64,000 bases of DNA, from the NCBI GenBank assembly GCA_003864495.1, contig ML133434.1, positions 42,332-106,331 on the forward strand, given 5' to 3'. Shown one piece after another: positions 38,236 to 52,397 of this stretch (positions within the stretch are counted from its first letter, which is position 1; the number at the start of each line of letters is the position of its first letter). The position numbers were made by a program, and so were the translations under genes. The notes under the pieces were generated by a model. That model saw only the letters and a list, made by a program, of their open reading frames with translations. It was not told where the DNA came from and ran no database searches. Source of the DNA: Nemopilema nomurai. Taxonomy: Eukaryota > Cnidaria > Scyphozoa > Rhizostomeae > Rhizostomatidae.

Positions 38236-39770
38236 TGAGTTGTAGTTTGTGGGTAGTTTGTTTCCTACCTGTTTCGCATGACGGTGTTCCATCACCATTC
38301 ATCGCCTCGAAGTGGGGCATAGGGGCGATGAGAAACGTCGTTTCAGGTGCCTTAGGTTATTGTGTTTTTGTAATCACAATCCCCAGTTCATTGTTTAGTA
38401 CGACTATGGCCCTCGGTCAGTACACAAGAACATTGAATAGGTATCGTAGGACGGTTATGCGATACAAATTGGGAGAGTTTTTGCCAATAAACCAATAATT
38501 TGGAGCAACTACATGTGTGATTGTGATATGTATGAGTAGTAACTTGGGTAGTTTGTTTCCTACCTGTTTCGTATGACGGTGTCCTATCACCATTCATCGC
38601 CTTGAAGTGGGGCATAGGGGCGATGAGAAACGTCGTTTCAGGTGCCTTAGGTTATTGTGTTTTTGTAATCACAATCCCCGTTCATTGTTTAGTACGACTA
38701 TGGCCCCTCGGTCAGTACACAAGAACATTGAATAGGTATCGTAGGACGGTTATGCGATACAAAGTGGGAGAGTTTTTGCCAATAAACCAATAATTTGGAG
38801 CAACTACATGTGTGATTGTGATATGTATGAGTAGTAACTTGGGTAGTTTGTTTCCTACCTGTTTCGTATGACGGTGTCCTATCACCATTCATCGCCTTGA
38901 AGTGGGGCATAGGGGCGATGAGAAACGTCGTTTCAGGTGCCTTAGGTTGTTGTGTTCTTTGTGCTCACAGTTACCCGTTCAACGCTTTAGTATGACCTCA
39001 GCCCATTGGTTATCTACGCAGGAGCATTGAATAAGCGTATCTCAACGAGGTCTAGGGATATTCACGGGGACTAATTTTGCAATTTAACCAATAATTTGGA
39101 ACGACTACAATTAACGTAATTAAATTAATTAAAGTAACGTAATTAACGTAATTAACGTAAATGGTAATTTAGGTAGCTCGTTTTCTACCTGTTTCGCATG
39201 ACGGTGTTCCATCACCATTCATCACCTTGAAGTAGGGCATAGGGGTGATGAGAAACGTCGTTTCAGGTGCCTTAGGTTATTGTGTTATTTGTGATCACAG
39301 TCCTCCGTTCAAGGCTCTAGTATGACCTCAGCCCATTCTCTATACGCAGCAGCATTGAATAGGCGTATCTCGAACGAGGTCTAGGGATATTCACGGGGAC
39401 TAATTTTGCAATTTAACCAATAATTTGGAACGACTACAAATAACGTAATGGTAATCTTAGTCATAATTTAAGTAATGATTAAGGTAATTGTAAATTGTGA
39501 TTTAGGTAGTTCGTTTTCTACCTGTTTCGCATGACGGTGTTCCATCACCATTCATCACCTTTAAATGGGCATAGGGGTGATGAGAAACGTCGTTTCAGGT
39601 GCCTTAGGTTATTGTGTTATTTGTGATGACAGTCCTCCGTTCAACGCTCTAGTATGACCTCTGCCTATTGGCTACATACGCAGAAGCATTGAATAAGGTG
39701 TATCTCGAACGAGATATCCAAGGGTAATGTGATATTTACAAAGCAACCAATGATTAGGAGCGACTACACC
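38236..39770. repeat. Stem-loop minisatellite array 3a (5 repeats, left of gap)
   Basis: Repeat starts 38259, 38554, 38849, 39179 and 39512. Its variants match array 1 rather than arrays 2, 3b or 4. Examples are gaataagcg, aatcttagtc (39451-39463), acctttaaatggg and gatatccaaggg. Confidence 0.9.
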
Positions 39771-40099
39771 TAGTGTTAGTGGTTATATTTTATTTGCGTT
39801 ATGCTTCCTCTGTCTTCCGTGGCTAAGCGTTTCCTTTCTTCCATTTGAGCGTAGTTGGGAATTCAGGACGACGGTTTGGAAGGTGTGCTGAGCTTTTCAG
39901 GACGATTTACAACATCTTCTAACTGAGAGAGGTGGTAAGTAACCAAGCAATTTGTTTCGTTTTATTCTTTCTAGGCCCCTAACATTAATAAAGTTGCAAG
40001 TATCTCGTGCTTTATTGGTCCTCACGTCTTCAATCTTTTCTTGGGCTAGGGTATTTGGACGTTGATAAACGCTTTTCAGGTACCTTGGACTGTTTTTTT
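39771..40099. other. Array right flank, first pass, ending at the gap
   Basis: Matches 42435-42760 and 10043-10375. It carries the copy 1 variants (gtaaccaagc, gttttattc) rather than the copy 2/4 variants (gtagccaagc, gttgtattc) seen right of the gap. Confidence 0.8.
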
Positions 40100-40756
40100 N
40101 NNNNNNNNNNNNNNNNNNNNNNNNNNNNNNNNNNNNNNNNNNNNNNNNNNNNNNNNNNNNNNNNNNNNNNNNNNNNNNNNNNNNNNNNNNNNNNNNNNNN
40201 NNNNNNNNNNNNNNNNNNNNNNNNNNNNNNNNNNNNNNNNNNNNNNNNNNNNNNNNNNNNNNNNNNNNNNNNNNNNNNNNNNNNNNNNNNNNNNNNNNNN
40301 NNNNNNNNNNNNNNNNNNNNNNNNNNNNNNNNNNNNNNNNNNNNNNNNNNNNNNNNNNNNNNNNNNNNNNNNNNNNNNNNNNNNNNNNNNNNNNNNNNNN
40401 NNNNNNNNNNNNNNNNNNNNNNNNNNNNNNNNNNNNNNNNNNNNNNNNNNNNNNNNNNNNNNNNNNNNNNNNNNNNNNNNNNNNNNNNNNNNNNNNNNNN
40501 NNNNNNNNNNNNNNNNNNNNNNNNNNNNNNNNNNNNNNNNNNNNNNNNNNNNNNNNNNNNNNNNNNNNNNNNNNNNNNNNNNNNNNNNNNNNNNNNNNNN
40601 NNNNNNNNNNNNNNNNNNNNNNNNNNNNNNNNNNNNNNNNNNNNNNNNNNNNNNNNNNNNNNNNNNNNNNNNNNNNNNNNNNNNNNNNNNNNNNNNNNNN
40701 NNNNNNNNNNNNNNNNNNNNNNNNNNNNNNNNNNNNNNNNNNNNNNNNNNNNNNNN
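40100..40756. other. Assembly gap, 657 N
   Basis: Unsequenced. Sequence on the right re-enters the hairpin array in the middle of a repeat, so the true content is probably array and flank sequence or part of another unit. Confidence 0.99.
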
Positions 40757-42434
40757 AGAACATTGAATAGGTATCGTAGGACGGTTATGCGATACAAAGT
40801 GGGAGAGTTTTTGCCAATAAACCAATAATTTGGAGCAACTACATGTGTGATTGTGATATGTATGAGTAGTAACTTGGGTAGTTTGTTTCCTACCTGTTTC
40901 GTATGACGGTGTCCTATCACCATTCATCGCCTTGAAGTGGGGCATAGGGGCGATGAGAAACGTCGTTTCAGGTGCCTTAGGTTATTGTGTTTTTGTAATC
41001 ACAATCCCCAGTTCATTGTTTAGTACTGACTATGGCCCCTCGGTCAGTACACAAGAACATTGAATAGGTATATCGTAGGACGGTTATGCGATACAAAGTT
41101 GGGAGAGTTTTTGCCAATAAACCAATAATTTGGAGCAACTACATGTGTGATTGTGATATGTATGAGTAGTAACTTGGGTAGTTTGTTTCTACCTGTTTCG
41201 TATGACGGTGTCCTATCACCATTCATCCTTGAAGTGGGGCATAGGGGCGATGAGAAACGTCGTTTCAGGTGCCTTAGGTTGTTCTGTTCTTTGTGCTCAC
41301 AGTTACCCGTTCAACGCTTTAGTATGACCTCAGCCCATTGGTTATCTACGCAGGAGCATTGAATAGGCGTATCTCAACGAGGTCTAGGGATATTCACGGG
41401 GACTAATTTTGCAATTTAACCAATAATTTGGAACGACTACAATTAACGTAATTAAATTAATTAAAGTAACGTAATTAACGTAATTAACGTAAATGGTAAT
41501 TTAGGTAGTCGTTTTCTACCTGTTTCGCATGACGGTGTTCTATCACCATTCATCACTTGAAGTAGGGCATAGGGGTGATGAGAAACGTCGTTTCAGGTGC
41601 CTTAGGTTATTGTGTTATTTGTGATCACAGTCCTCCGTTCAAGGCTCTAGTATGACCTCAGCCCATTGGCTCTATACACAGCAGCATTGAATAGGCGTAT
41701 CTCGAACGAGGTCTAGGGATATTCACGGGGACTAATTTTGCAATTTAACCAATAATTTGGAACGACTACAAATAACGTAATTAATTTTAATAAATAATAA
41801 TTAAGTAATGATAAGGTAATTGTAAATTGTGATTTAGGTAGTTCGTTTTCTACCTGTTTCGCATGACGGTGTTCCATCAATTCATCACCTTGAAGAGGGC
41901 ATAGGGGTGATGAGAAACGTCGTTTCAGGTGCCTTAGGTTATTGTGTTATTTGTGATCACAGTCCTCCGTTCAAGGCTCTAGTATGACCTCAGCCCATTG
42001 GCTCTATACGCAGCAGCATTGAATAGGCGTATCTCGAACGAGGTCTAGGGATATTCACGGGGACTAATTTTGCAATTTAACCAATAATTTGGAACGACTA
42101 CAAATAACGTAATGGTAATTTTAGTCATAATTTAAGTAATGATTAAGGTAATTGTAAATTGTGATTTAGGTAGTTCGTTTTCTACCTGTTTCGCATGACG
42201 GTGTTCCATCACCATTCATCACCTTGAAATGGGGCATAGGGGTGATGAGAAACGTCGTTTCAGGTGCCTTAGGTTATTGTGTTATTTGTGATGACAGTCC
42301 TCCGTTCAACGCTCTAGTATGACCTCTGCCTATTGGCTACATACGCAGAAGCATTGAATAAGGTGTATCTCGAACGAGATAACCAAGGGTAATGTGATTT
42401 TTACAAAGCAACCAATGATTAGGAGCGACTACAC
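40757..42434. repeat. Stem-loop minisatellite array 3b (about 5.5 repeats, right of gap)
   Basis: A partial repeat is followed by starts at 40884, 41184, 41510, 41844 and 42176. Variants match arrays 2 and 4. It includes an extra type B repeat (41844) with a core deletion (ccatcaattcatc). Confidence 0.9.
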
Positions 42435-43408
42435 CTAGTGTTAGTGGTTATATTTTATTTGCGTTATGCTTCCTCTGTCTTCCGTGGCTAAGCGTTTCCT
42501 TTCTTCCATTTGAGCGTAGTTGGGAATTCAGGACGACGGTTTGGAAGGTGTGCTGAGGCTTTTCAGGACGATTTACAACATCTTCTAACCTGAGAGAGGT
42601 GGTAAGTAGCCAAGCAATTTGTTTCGTTGTATTCTTTCTAGGCCCCTAACATTAATAAAGTTGCAAGTATCTCGTGCTTTATTGGTCCTCACGTCTTCAA
42701 TCTTTTCTTGGGCTAGGGTATTTGGACGTTGATAAACGCTTTTCAGGTACCTTGGACTGTTTTTTTTACTTTTAATCACCTTCCTCTTTCAATGTTCAGC
42801 ACTTACGTTCGCGAATCGAATGTAGACAACGGGTTTAGCGGAAGAGATTGTATTTCAGAGAGTTTTTTGGAAGGATAAAGAATCTTACTTATTTTTGGAG
42901 CTGTGTGAGTTGATGGAAAGATGTTTGGGGGAATGGGGGGGGGGCAGTTTTTTCTGGCTTTTATTGAAACCAAGTACGTATCAGATTTTGGTACCTTTTA
43001 ATATAATTTGTGTATATTTAGCCGTATCTCTAATTGATTTCTTTGACTTGACACCACCTTCCTTGATTTTATAAAGAAATACATGCTGTTAAGTCAAAGC
43101 ATTGGATTTGATTGGAAAAGCATTTTTTGAAACGGAATATGTAAAGACATAGATTCACACAGTTTTGAAATGAAGGCAAAAGTGTCAACCTTAAGCTGTG
43201 AAAGCCAGTGACATTACGAGTGACATTATGAGTACACACTTATTGTGAACACAGAAAGGCGAAACAAAACCTTCAACTCCTTGACCCCGTAAATGTCTCG
43301 CAAATTCAACTTATTCTAAGAAAGATTTTCTTCTTTTGATTGAAGCTCTAATAATTTCGTACCTCTTCTCTCTTAAGATATGGCTGGCGCATTTGAAAGG
43401 AGAGTATC
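42435..43408. other. No gene recognised, array right flank, second pass
   Basis: Same as 24259-25234. The region left of the gap repeats its first 330 bases. Confidence 0.4.
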
Positions 43409-43530
43409 ATGGCCAGTGTATTTGAATACATAGCTAGCAACCAAAACGGAAATAGAAAGACTTCAATTGTGGCAAATGGTTGGGAGACCCCATTGGAGAA
43501 GAAGACAAAGAGGCTATTTATCTGTATCAG
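43409..43530 (+). CDS. Candidate coding exon with start codon and splice donor, copy 3
   Basis: Identical reading to 25235-25356, with donor GTAAGT at 43531. Confidence 0.4.
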
Positions 43531-46068
43531 GTAAGTCCTGTCTTCACATTTTTTACATTGAAGTTTTTAAACGGCAAAAAGACATTGTACAATCCTAGAT
43601 AAGATGTTGAGTACGAGGAACAGTATACAAAGACAACGGCAAAAGGAACGCATGGAAAGTGTAAAGTTTGCAGATATTGAGCTTGCAAAAAATTAATCGA
43701 GCTTTTAGAAGTTGAAACTTGCAGGATTAGCCAAGAAGGATTTCACTGCACAGATTTCACTGTATGTTAAAGCAATTGATGAAACTAGAATTTTGGTGTA
43801 ATCAGCAACTAGTGGTTTTTCAATTCTTCGAAATTTCACGATCAATCCTGATTTGGCGACCTTTTCAAGATATGAATGATACCAATTTCTTAGATCTTTT
43901 ATATTTTGAATTCTTACGTCCCCACAGAACACTTTCAAGTTTCATTTGTAGTTGATTTAGTATCATTTTTTCGTATGCAGGGAAATGTGTGAACCACGAA
44001 GAGCCTCACACCAACTTTCAATTGATTAGTCTATCTGTAAATTTTACTTTCCATCATGATAAAACAATGTTCTTCACATGGTTGTGAACGGAAAACAGCC
44101 CGAGAAAATTAGCCAACGAAAGACAAAAGACAGAAAGGAGAAAATCTGTTCATTAAACGAAGCAAAACACGATCAATGTACAAGAATCAAATTACGACCC
44201 GCTACCAATGTGCATACCTCATCTTGGTTGCAACCAAAAAGTAAGAAGTGCTGTTTTATACTCATTCTAATCCCATGGTTTCATGGTGCTCACCACGAAA
44301 ATTGTGACCAGAATGCATTTTGTAAATGTACCACCTAAGCGTCTTGATTAAAAGGTAGCAAAATACGTTCTCCTCTTTTATTAAACCAAATATCTACGAG
44401 GAACTTGATGGCCTCTGCGACGGGAAGCTAATTATCGAAGAGTCATTTCAACTAACTTTGAGTGTGGCAGTCACCTTGAAATCATAGTGAGAACTATCTT
44501 TTACACACTAAGATTTGTACTGAATTTTATTGTACCATCAACCTAGGCTTCATTGTTGATGAAAGAATTCTACCTGGGCTTGCTTTTCTATTTAAATATG
44601 CCTATAGCAATTGTTTTCTTAAAATGTGATAACTAGACTATTTTTGAACTGGCCTTTTATCAATTCTTTTTAATACAATAAGCTTTCGTAAGATAAATAT
44701 CCTTTATACTCCATTTACCTTTATGGTTAGAACACATCTAGCGGATATCTTGCGACATGCATTGTGATTTTGTCGAAAGAAAGGTCTCCGCTTCAGGAAG
44801 GCCCACTTTTTCAAACATCGGTGAAAACGAAATGGCTTGGTGTAATGAAACACGAGATATTTTTAACTTTCTTTTCTTGAACTTAACTTGAATTCTGTGC
44901 CCAAACGATTATCCAGTAAAGATTCTCGCTCTTCACATTTTATAATGGCTACAGAGGACTTCAGCTAAGCGTGGGATAAAGTATCATATTACATATTATC
45001 TGATGCAATGACAAATATTTAATTCATATTACATATTCATAAATCCTATTTCATATTATCTGAAGCAATGACAAATATTTAAGAAATACAAGAGAAAAAG
45101 AATCATATATGAATTCCTGTTTTGCTTGCCCTTTTGAGACCAAATTACATGACTTTAAACTTCACTGCAGTTTCACTAGCTTTTAGCTCCGTGTCATACG
45201 ATAATTCTTAACTGAAAAGTATATCTCACCAAAGGGGCGTAAATCTGTCAGTTTTGGTCCAGACACAAATCAATGTTTAGATGCTACGTTCATTGTTATG
45301 CCAAATTTGACATGTCCCTCTCGCAAATCACAAAGCTTGGATACGCTAGGAATCGTGTAACCTATTCATTTTGGTTTATTAGATGACAGATAAATATAAG
45401 AACACAGCATTAAGCTTTTATTGTGAAATTTTGATGGTATTCTAGATTTCCCAACAAGTGTCGTGCTTTGTTTCCAACAAATGAAGAACTGTGGTCGCAT
45501 GTGATTACAGAAAAGTAGTCACATCAAGGTGACCGCCATCATGGCTTCAAATACAAAGTCTAGTTGCTCGATCCAGACCTTTGCAGGACAGTGATTGAAG
45601 TGGTGGTTAGTTTCAGGAAGAATTGATTCTCGAATGCATTCAATGTAATGTGACAAGAATTGACTGTCTCATACCATCAAGGAGGGTTCACTTTACCTAC
45701 CAATACTGATATACAGAAAAGGCAGCAACTGCAACTTTTGATAATCATTTTGCGCTTCTCTTTCCTGAGTGCGCGGAAAGTTTGATTGAATAACAAGCAA
45801 GTATTGAACAAAGGTATTTGACACACTATGCTATTCATTACAGTAGAAGGGCAAAACAGACAAATATAAAACAACTTGAGCTCAGGCCTTTTGTTCACGA
45901 ATAGAATTTTAGCCTTTTCACTCCATACTATTGCATAAAAATGGAAACTTTTCATTTTCAACTCAATTTAAACAACAATTACAAATTTCACTTTTACAAA
46001 GGTAATTTGCAATTGCCTACCCTGAGTACAAAGAAAAAGACTATTACAAGCACAACAAAAGTAGTTAG
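43531..46068. other. No gene recognised, copy 3
   Basis: Contains the 86-codon frame at 44078-44338 and the 60-bp-period duplication near 44995-45080, as in the other copies. Confidence 0.35.
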
Positions 46069-47941
46069 TAAAAAGAAGAAGAAGCGTGTCGGCTTTAGAA
46101 GTTGTCAGTAGCAGAGATCGTTAGAATCGAAGAAGTTCAGGATTATTCCAAGACTCATTTCTGTGGCAGAAAATGTATTAGGTAGACGGATAGTTAAGTT
46201 GGATAGTTTGGAGATCATGAAGCGGAGATGATTCCTGCTGATATCTAGAGCATTGCACATGTCGATGAAAGAAGAGCAAGAGAGACCAAAGATACCTAGG
46301 GGACTTATAGAAAGATTTACAAACACGATAGAAGAATAAGCTGAGCTTAGGCCATGAACGAGATGCGAGTTTTCCTCTTTTGCGGTTAGCATTAACATCC
46401 AAGTTAGTTTCGTATCCTACTGTTAGCTCAACTATGAATAGGCGCTGGTCTGAAGGGACTAAAAGTTGATAAGGACGGAAGATCTCTCCTGTTATGATAG
46501 TAGGTGAGAGATAACCTGAAAGATCTACGTAAAGAGAGCAATTAGGTATAGCTGTAAAGGCCTGTGCTAGGAAGTTTTATTCAGAGTTTCGGCCCCATAT
46601 GTAAAGGCCTTCTTCGAGGAATGTTTTGCAGCCTGCAACAATGTGAAGTATCGTTTCTGGAACATGGCACAAAGAGCAATCGGGCGACTGAGTATTGTTC
46701 CATTTAGACAGGTTTCGCGTGGCAAGGGAGTTGCTAAGATATATGATAGTAAAACAGTAAATGTTCTTGGGCATGTTGCTTTGAACTGTGGTCCATATTT
46801 TGGAGGCCATATGAGAAAAATATCAAAGGTGTAGGAAATAACAGTACCTTGAGATATTAGATGGTTTTGAAGGCGCTCTCTATGTTCTTATCTAACATCC
46901 TTCAATACTTCTCTTGTTTTCCTGTAAACATCATATTGGATGTTCATGCCCTGGCTGGTACTCTTCCACAAAGATTGGATCCAAGTTGTTTGAATTTTTC
47001 AGGTTTTATGTATTGAATGAAATTATTAAAGCACATGTTAAATATAAGAGGACTGAGGCAATCACCTTTAAGAACCCCACGTTTAACAGGAATAGCAGGG
47101 TAACAAATTTGTCTGTGACAATAGATATTTTGAAATTTATGTGAAGACTTGAAATCAGGGACTGGATGCTTTTTGGTACGTAGTGGTAAGACAGAAAAGA
47201 TTTGATTAGATTGTGATGAACCTCTTCGAAGGCATTTTTTAGATCCAACAATGTTATGAGTAGAGACCGTTGTTTTATTCGAGCTTTGTCGATTAAATGG
47301 CATGTATGTATGTTCCAGTATATGATGGGTAAAACCTGTTTTGAATCTGATGTTCTTTGAAGCCATTTTGTTTGAGGAAATCAAATACAGAATCTTGGAG
47401 GCAAGATTTGAAGATTTTTAGTGAGACCTATTAGAAAGTGATAGGTCTGAAGTCCCAGGGATCCTCAGTATCTCCTTTATTATGTATAAATATAGTGCAA
47501 GCTTTTTCCATTCCGATGGGACATGTCCAGATAGCAAGATTATGCGAATCAAATCAGTTAAGAAAGAGCGAAGAGAAGGACAGCGTTTGAAGCAAATCAC
47601 AAGTCAAAAATTCCTGAGATAGAACATTCAAAATGTTTCTTTCTACCTCGAAAAACGCTATCAATCCTTTTAGATGATGTAAGTACATATTCTGGTAAAC
47701 TTACTACATGCTGTCTTACGTTAGTTAGCATAATGTGAATCTGCCTCAAATTTGAAATGGCTAGAAAGTTTGTTTTCAACTGCCAGAGCTGTAGAGTAGA
47801 GAATTTTTATCAATACAATGTTGATGCTTGTCCATCAAACCACACTGTCGGCCAATGAGCTGCTTCCATTCCAGGGGCAGGTCCAGACATTCTTAACATT
47901 CTCTATTGAGAATGTCAAATTTTCCCGGCTTGAATTTTCTA
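46069..47941 (-). mobile_element. Degraded LINE (non-LTR retrotransposon), copy 3
   Basis: Same insertion and same ends as 27899-29931. In minus-strand order it holds the linker (47779-47597), a fingers part absent from copy 2 (47600-47418, with SGHVPSEWKK and, in another frame, a KGDTEDPWDFR-like stretch), LDLKNAFEEVHHNLI (about 47255-47210), RGVLKGDCLSPL (about 47090-47050), then a deletion at 46980. That deletion removes the palm aspartates and thumb. The zinc knuckle (46810-46577) and the C-terminal tail (46402-46105) follow. Copies 2 and 3 have lost different parts of the same element. Confidence 0.88.
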
Positions 47942-48061
47942 ATTAAAGTGCAAAAGGTAATGAGCCCCAGTTTAAGATTCAAGAGAAGCGTATCTTTTTT
48001 ATTATATATTTAAGGTAGCTTTTTCTACGCTAAACATTGTTAAATCTTCTCTGATAAAAAA

Positions 48062-51000
48062 CCAAATTGTTCCTCATCGAACCTAGTACCCAGGAAAGTG
48101 GTAAGACGCCGCGCCGCGTCCTGTATCTAGGCATGATTTTGAGAATGTTTATCGACTGTTGCCATGCATTTTGAGAAGTTCCTTCGCATTTTGAGAAAGT
48201 CGCGCGCAGTTTCTACATGCGCACGCACAGAATTTCAATACATTGTTGTCCCTGAGAAGAGGTCGACCTGAGCGATTTTAACGAGAGGAAAATTCGCCAA
48301 AATGACGTAATAAACCAATTCACTTTTAATAGGGTATATTTGGCATATGTTTAATATACGTTTTATGAGGTCTTGCCTACGTCAGAGTTTGAGGATCTTC
48401 AGAAGTGAGCAGGCTGGTCCACAAATGAGAAAAATTTGCCAGGGAACACCGACCCCACGTGACCATGGTTCACTGTTGTTCACATGTGCATGATCTCCAT
48501 CAGATCTCAACCGAATAGTTGAAGAAAGTCATCGCAAGCATTGAAGAAGATATTTGGAAGAAATTAAAAAGGTTATTGATGACTGGAAATTTACAAGCAG
48601 TCGATGAGTTTGTGATTCAACAAAGGAACGGGTAGCTCATCTACGCGAGGGCCTAACCGCCAGACACGAGTGGAAAGATTCAAACCAAACTTTCAAGGCC
48701 GTTTATTCTACTTGGTTGAAATTTTTGTTTTGTTTTTTACTCTTCTGCAAAAATACTATAAATAGTGTGTACACAGGGTATAATCTATCATGTGATCTCA
48801 AATTCGCACCAAATTATCCTTGGAAGAAATGTTACAAGCATTTGTATATTAAATATTGGTTATTTTATAGCATGTACAGCATTTCCTGTGTCTCAATTGT
48901 AATGCAGGCATTTGTGTGATGATATCAAATGTAGGTATAAATTTTAGAATGTATGTTTACCTTTAAATTAAAATGCTAAAAATAAAGTTATAAAATAGTA
49001 GGAGGGAATAGTATTTGATAAATGTTTTTGGGTTGAATAAATATTCAGTTTTTATACTTTGCACATGATAAAAGCACAATAAACAGCCTTTTCAATGCAT
49101 GCTCATGTGCCATTATTGGTTGAACAGTATGAATTTGAGTCAAATTTCAAGAGCTCTACATCCTGTTTTCTATGAAAATTATAAAGCGAAAAGAATTCTT
49201 GCAGCTTCTACTTTAAATCTTTGTCCTTTGATGGAAGAAATAAATTTGATTACAATTTGCATTCAAGGATGTTAGAAACAATTGTGTAATTGGAAGATTG
49301 TGTCCTTTCATGCTTATTATGGCATGAATAAGTGTAATACAGCTCCCACATATGTCTCTTTATCTTGACACTGAAGAATAATCAGCTGTAATGTAAGGTA
49401 ATGAATAATTCTTCCCAAAAGAAACAATCACTTGAAATTCTCCAATATATTCATATTGGTCAGTTAGTTGCATTCCTCTTTAAGGTAAAATATCCATAAT
49501 GATGCTTTTGAAGAATTTAAAGTGACTTTTAAATCTAAGCAAAAAAAAAAAAAACTAGATCAAACTTTCTGACTTAAATTTTAATAAAGAGAGTAATTTG
49601 GATGAATTGGCTAAAAGGTAAGACATTCAAGTGCGTACTTAGTGCTATGTGGACCACAACAGTATGCCATTCAATAGACCCTGATAAAAATTAACTTTGT
49701 AAAGTTCACTTTGTTAAGTTCTCTTAGCTAAAGTTATCTGGTAACTGGTGACAAAGGGAGACCAACTCTTTTGTACCACCGATCATTTAGTTTTGTAACT
49801 ATAAAGTGTACTTTACACCAGTGCACTTATATGTTTAAAACTTGGAAATGTCAATCAGCTGGCAAATGTTTGAAATGACAACGAATAATTTCAGAAAAAT
49901 AGTAGAAAATTTAAACTTCAAATTCAACTCGTTAGAATTAAGATTGTCTCACTGTTCCTAAAAGCAACAAGATTGGTGGTTCCCAAAAGACAAACCATAT
50001 GGAATTTTGTAGCAAAAGCCATCTTACTGCTGCCAGTTCCACTTTGGCCTACTATTCTCCCATGCTCTCTAACTTCTTATTCAAATATAGTGCGTAATAG
50101 TGTCAATTCTAACTTCTAATTCAATAAAGCATCAATTTCTTTAGATGCCAGTACAGTATCGTTGGCCTCGACAGGCAGCTCTGTTGACACCGACTTTAAT
50201 GCAAAATCTGTTATGAGTTTCTTACTGCAAGCAGACGCCACCATCTAAGGCAGCTCTATACAAATGCATTTTTAGCTTTTCAATTAGCTGAGCAAATGAT
50301 GATCTTTGGCAGAAGTCTCTTTATGCATTATATCATTTGAAAATATTATTTGTGATAAGATAATTGTCGGGCATCATTATTCATGTGACAGGCTAGCTCT
50401 TCTTTCACATGTCACGTATGCGCTGTTAATGAATATTGCAAGTACAGCTTTAATCGGGGGTTTTTAGTTGAGTTGATTCATAAAACATGATAACATAAGA
50501 GTGCGTTCTTGTTTGCCGCTCGCTCTACCTTCCATCACTATAAAACGCCTGTTACACAGTCGCCTCCGGCTAGAATCGACACTGGTTGCTTATTGTATGA
50601 GACTTTTGCCTCCAAGATATGACCCAACCGTAAGTCCTCGAATAAGCCCAAGGGAATTTTTTCACGACCAAATATTTTTTAGAGTGGGGGCTTAGTCAAG
50701 GGTGGGGACTTATTTGTTGACAGCAGGAAACACTACCAGCATATCGGGATATATTAATTTCAAGGCAATATCTCAGCCTGAGTATGGTTGGAAAAAGCAA
50801 GGAAACACTAAGATATTGACAAATTGAGCAATTAATCGTCTTACAAGGTGGATGAATAAAAAATATAGTGATATAGAGGTTGCTATCGACATCAATTGAG
50901 CCCCCAAATTTGTTACCAACCTTTTGAAGCACCTGTTACTTTTGTCTCTGAGGGCCACAAATTGCAGACATTTTGGGCTAAGGTAGCATCTTTCTCTTCG

Positions 51001-52397
51001 GTGGTGGGGGAACTCGTAGGGCCAACTGGGGTAATTCCCCACAAATCACAGTGACGGACCCAATTTTAGGAGAGCAATGGTTCTTTCTACTGACTTTGGC
51101 GCTTAAAGATATGGATTGAAGGTGCTGGCGATAGGCCCTCCCTGCTACAACGCAATGGAGCACAAACATTAACTCAGTTTTGTCTATACTACACAATCTT
51201 CCCTGGACTTCAATAGGATAAAATCTTTCGACATGAAAAACTTCATTTGCCCTTTACAAACGTATTGGTGATTCTGAGTATCCTTCTCATCATCCCTGCA
51301 ACAAGCGCAACAGTTGAATGAGCAAATTCTGGTCTCCGCTATGTCAAGAATTTCTACTGTGGAGATATAAAGTTTATATTTGAGAAAATAATATATATTT
51401 ATCCATCAAGGCATGTCAGGAGAATGCTCTTCGTATACACCCTTGGATGCGATTGATTTAATATTGTACTGACATTTTTATTGTTGTACTCGTGGCTTTC
51501 TTGTTAAATGCATGCTAGTGTTTATATTTTTGTTTTGTTGAAAAATCTTAAAATAAACAGCAGATGATATAAATTTTATTCGGGTTTTTTTCGCCCGATT
51601 TTATGCAGTCTGTCGCTAGCAGATGTGCTGGGGCTTGGCTTGCTAATTCTTGTTATAAACCTAAAACGGAATGGCATATGAGCCAATTTTGTTGACTCTC
51701 ATTGTCCGCTATTGCCTTGGACATTCAAACAGTAGTATTCCTTGTGTTTTTCTTAGGCTGAAAAAGTTACTTTCAAAAAAATGCCCTGGTAATGCAATTC
51801 TAGTGATTTTGATAAGCAATGCAAAAATGACACGTGAGCTATTCAGTTCAGTTTCGCGCCCTTTTATACCTCGAGTTAAAAGAGAGGCCATTGCATAAGT
51901 CCGTTATAGTATACCTTCGTCCACGCTGGAGCCCCTTCATTTTGATGACAATTCTCTAGGATGCAGGACAGAATGGAATTCGAAGAATGACATGGTTGCT
52001 AGTAAGTGTGTTTTCCAATTTTTATACATAACTTTGCTCTCAGTATTGTTATTTCCAGTGAAATCTGGTTTGAGTAAAGGGGTAGTACAGCTGTTACGGC
52101 GAGGAAGTCAATTCTTCTGTGGCCGCCTAAACACTCGCCTCGGTCTGCAAATTTTGAAATTTTTCAGCAACAGGTTGTAGTAAGAGACATTGTTGAATAT
52201 CATTGATTTTACCATTAAATTCTGTATCAAAATATTTTGAAGGAAAAGTAGGAAAACCTCTCTGAGATTTGTGAGGAGTTATTTAAGTAGCTTTTTTTTT
52301 TCTCTAACATTGTGATAGCATTCTAAACGAAAAAATGACGTTTATAGATGATCATTTGAAGAAATTACAATATCAGAACATCTTGATTCGTGATTAG
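48062..52397. other. No intact gene, start of copy 4
   Basis: Contains the KKVIASIEED frame (48519-48635, open), a 14-A run at 49541-49554 replacing a short segment, the decayed remnant at 49977-50314, and the deletion at 51767-51783. Confidence 0.35.
49977..50314 (-). pseudogene. Decayed coding remnant, copy 4
   Basis: Counterpart of 1010-1355, sharing the extra TAG of copy 3. Confidence 0.28.

Larger units (their letters stand above)
30051..48061 (+). repeat. Macrosatellite unit, copy 3, containing an assembly gap
   Basis: Third copy, 18.0 kb, the longest. It has a deletion of about 0.65 kb near 33190-33200 and a LINE at 46069-47941. The extra length comes from a second pass through the hairpin array and its right flank on the far side of the N gap. 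Removing the 2.7 kb between the two array ends (39770 to 42434) would give about 15.3 kb. That is what copy 2's length predicts after correcting for the known indels and for two fewer minisatellite repeats. Confidence 0.93.

Noticed and set aside
39897..40945. Open frames of 234-297 codons spanning 40100-40756
   Set aside because: They consist mainly of N bases and are an artefact of reading through the assembly gap.
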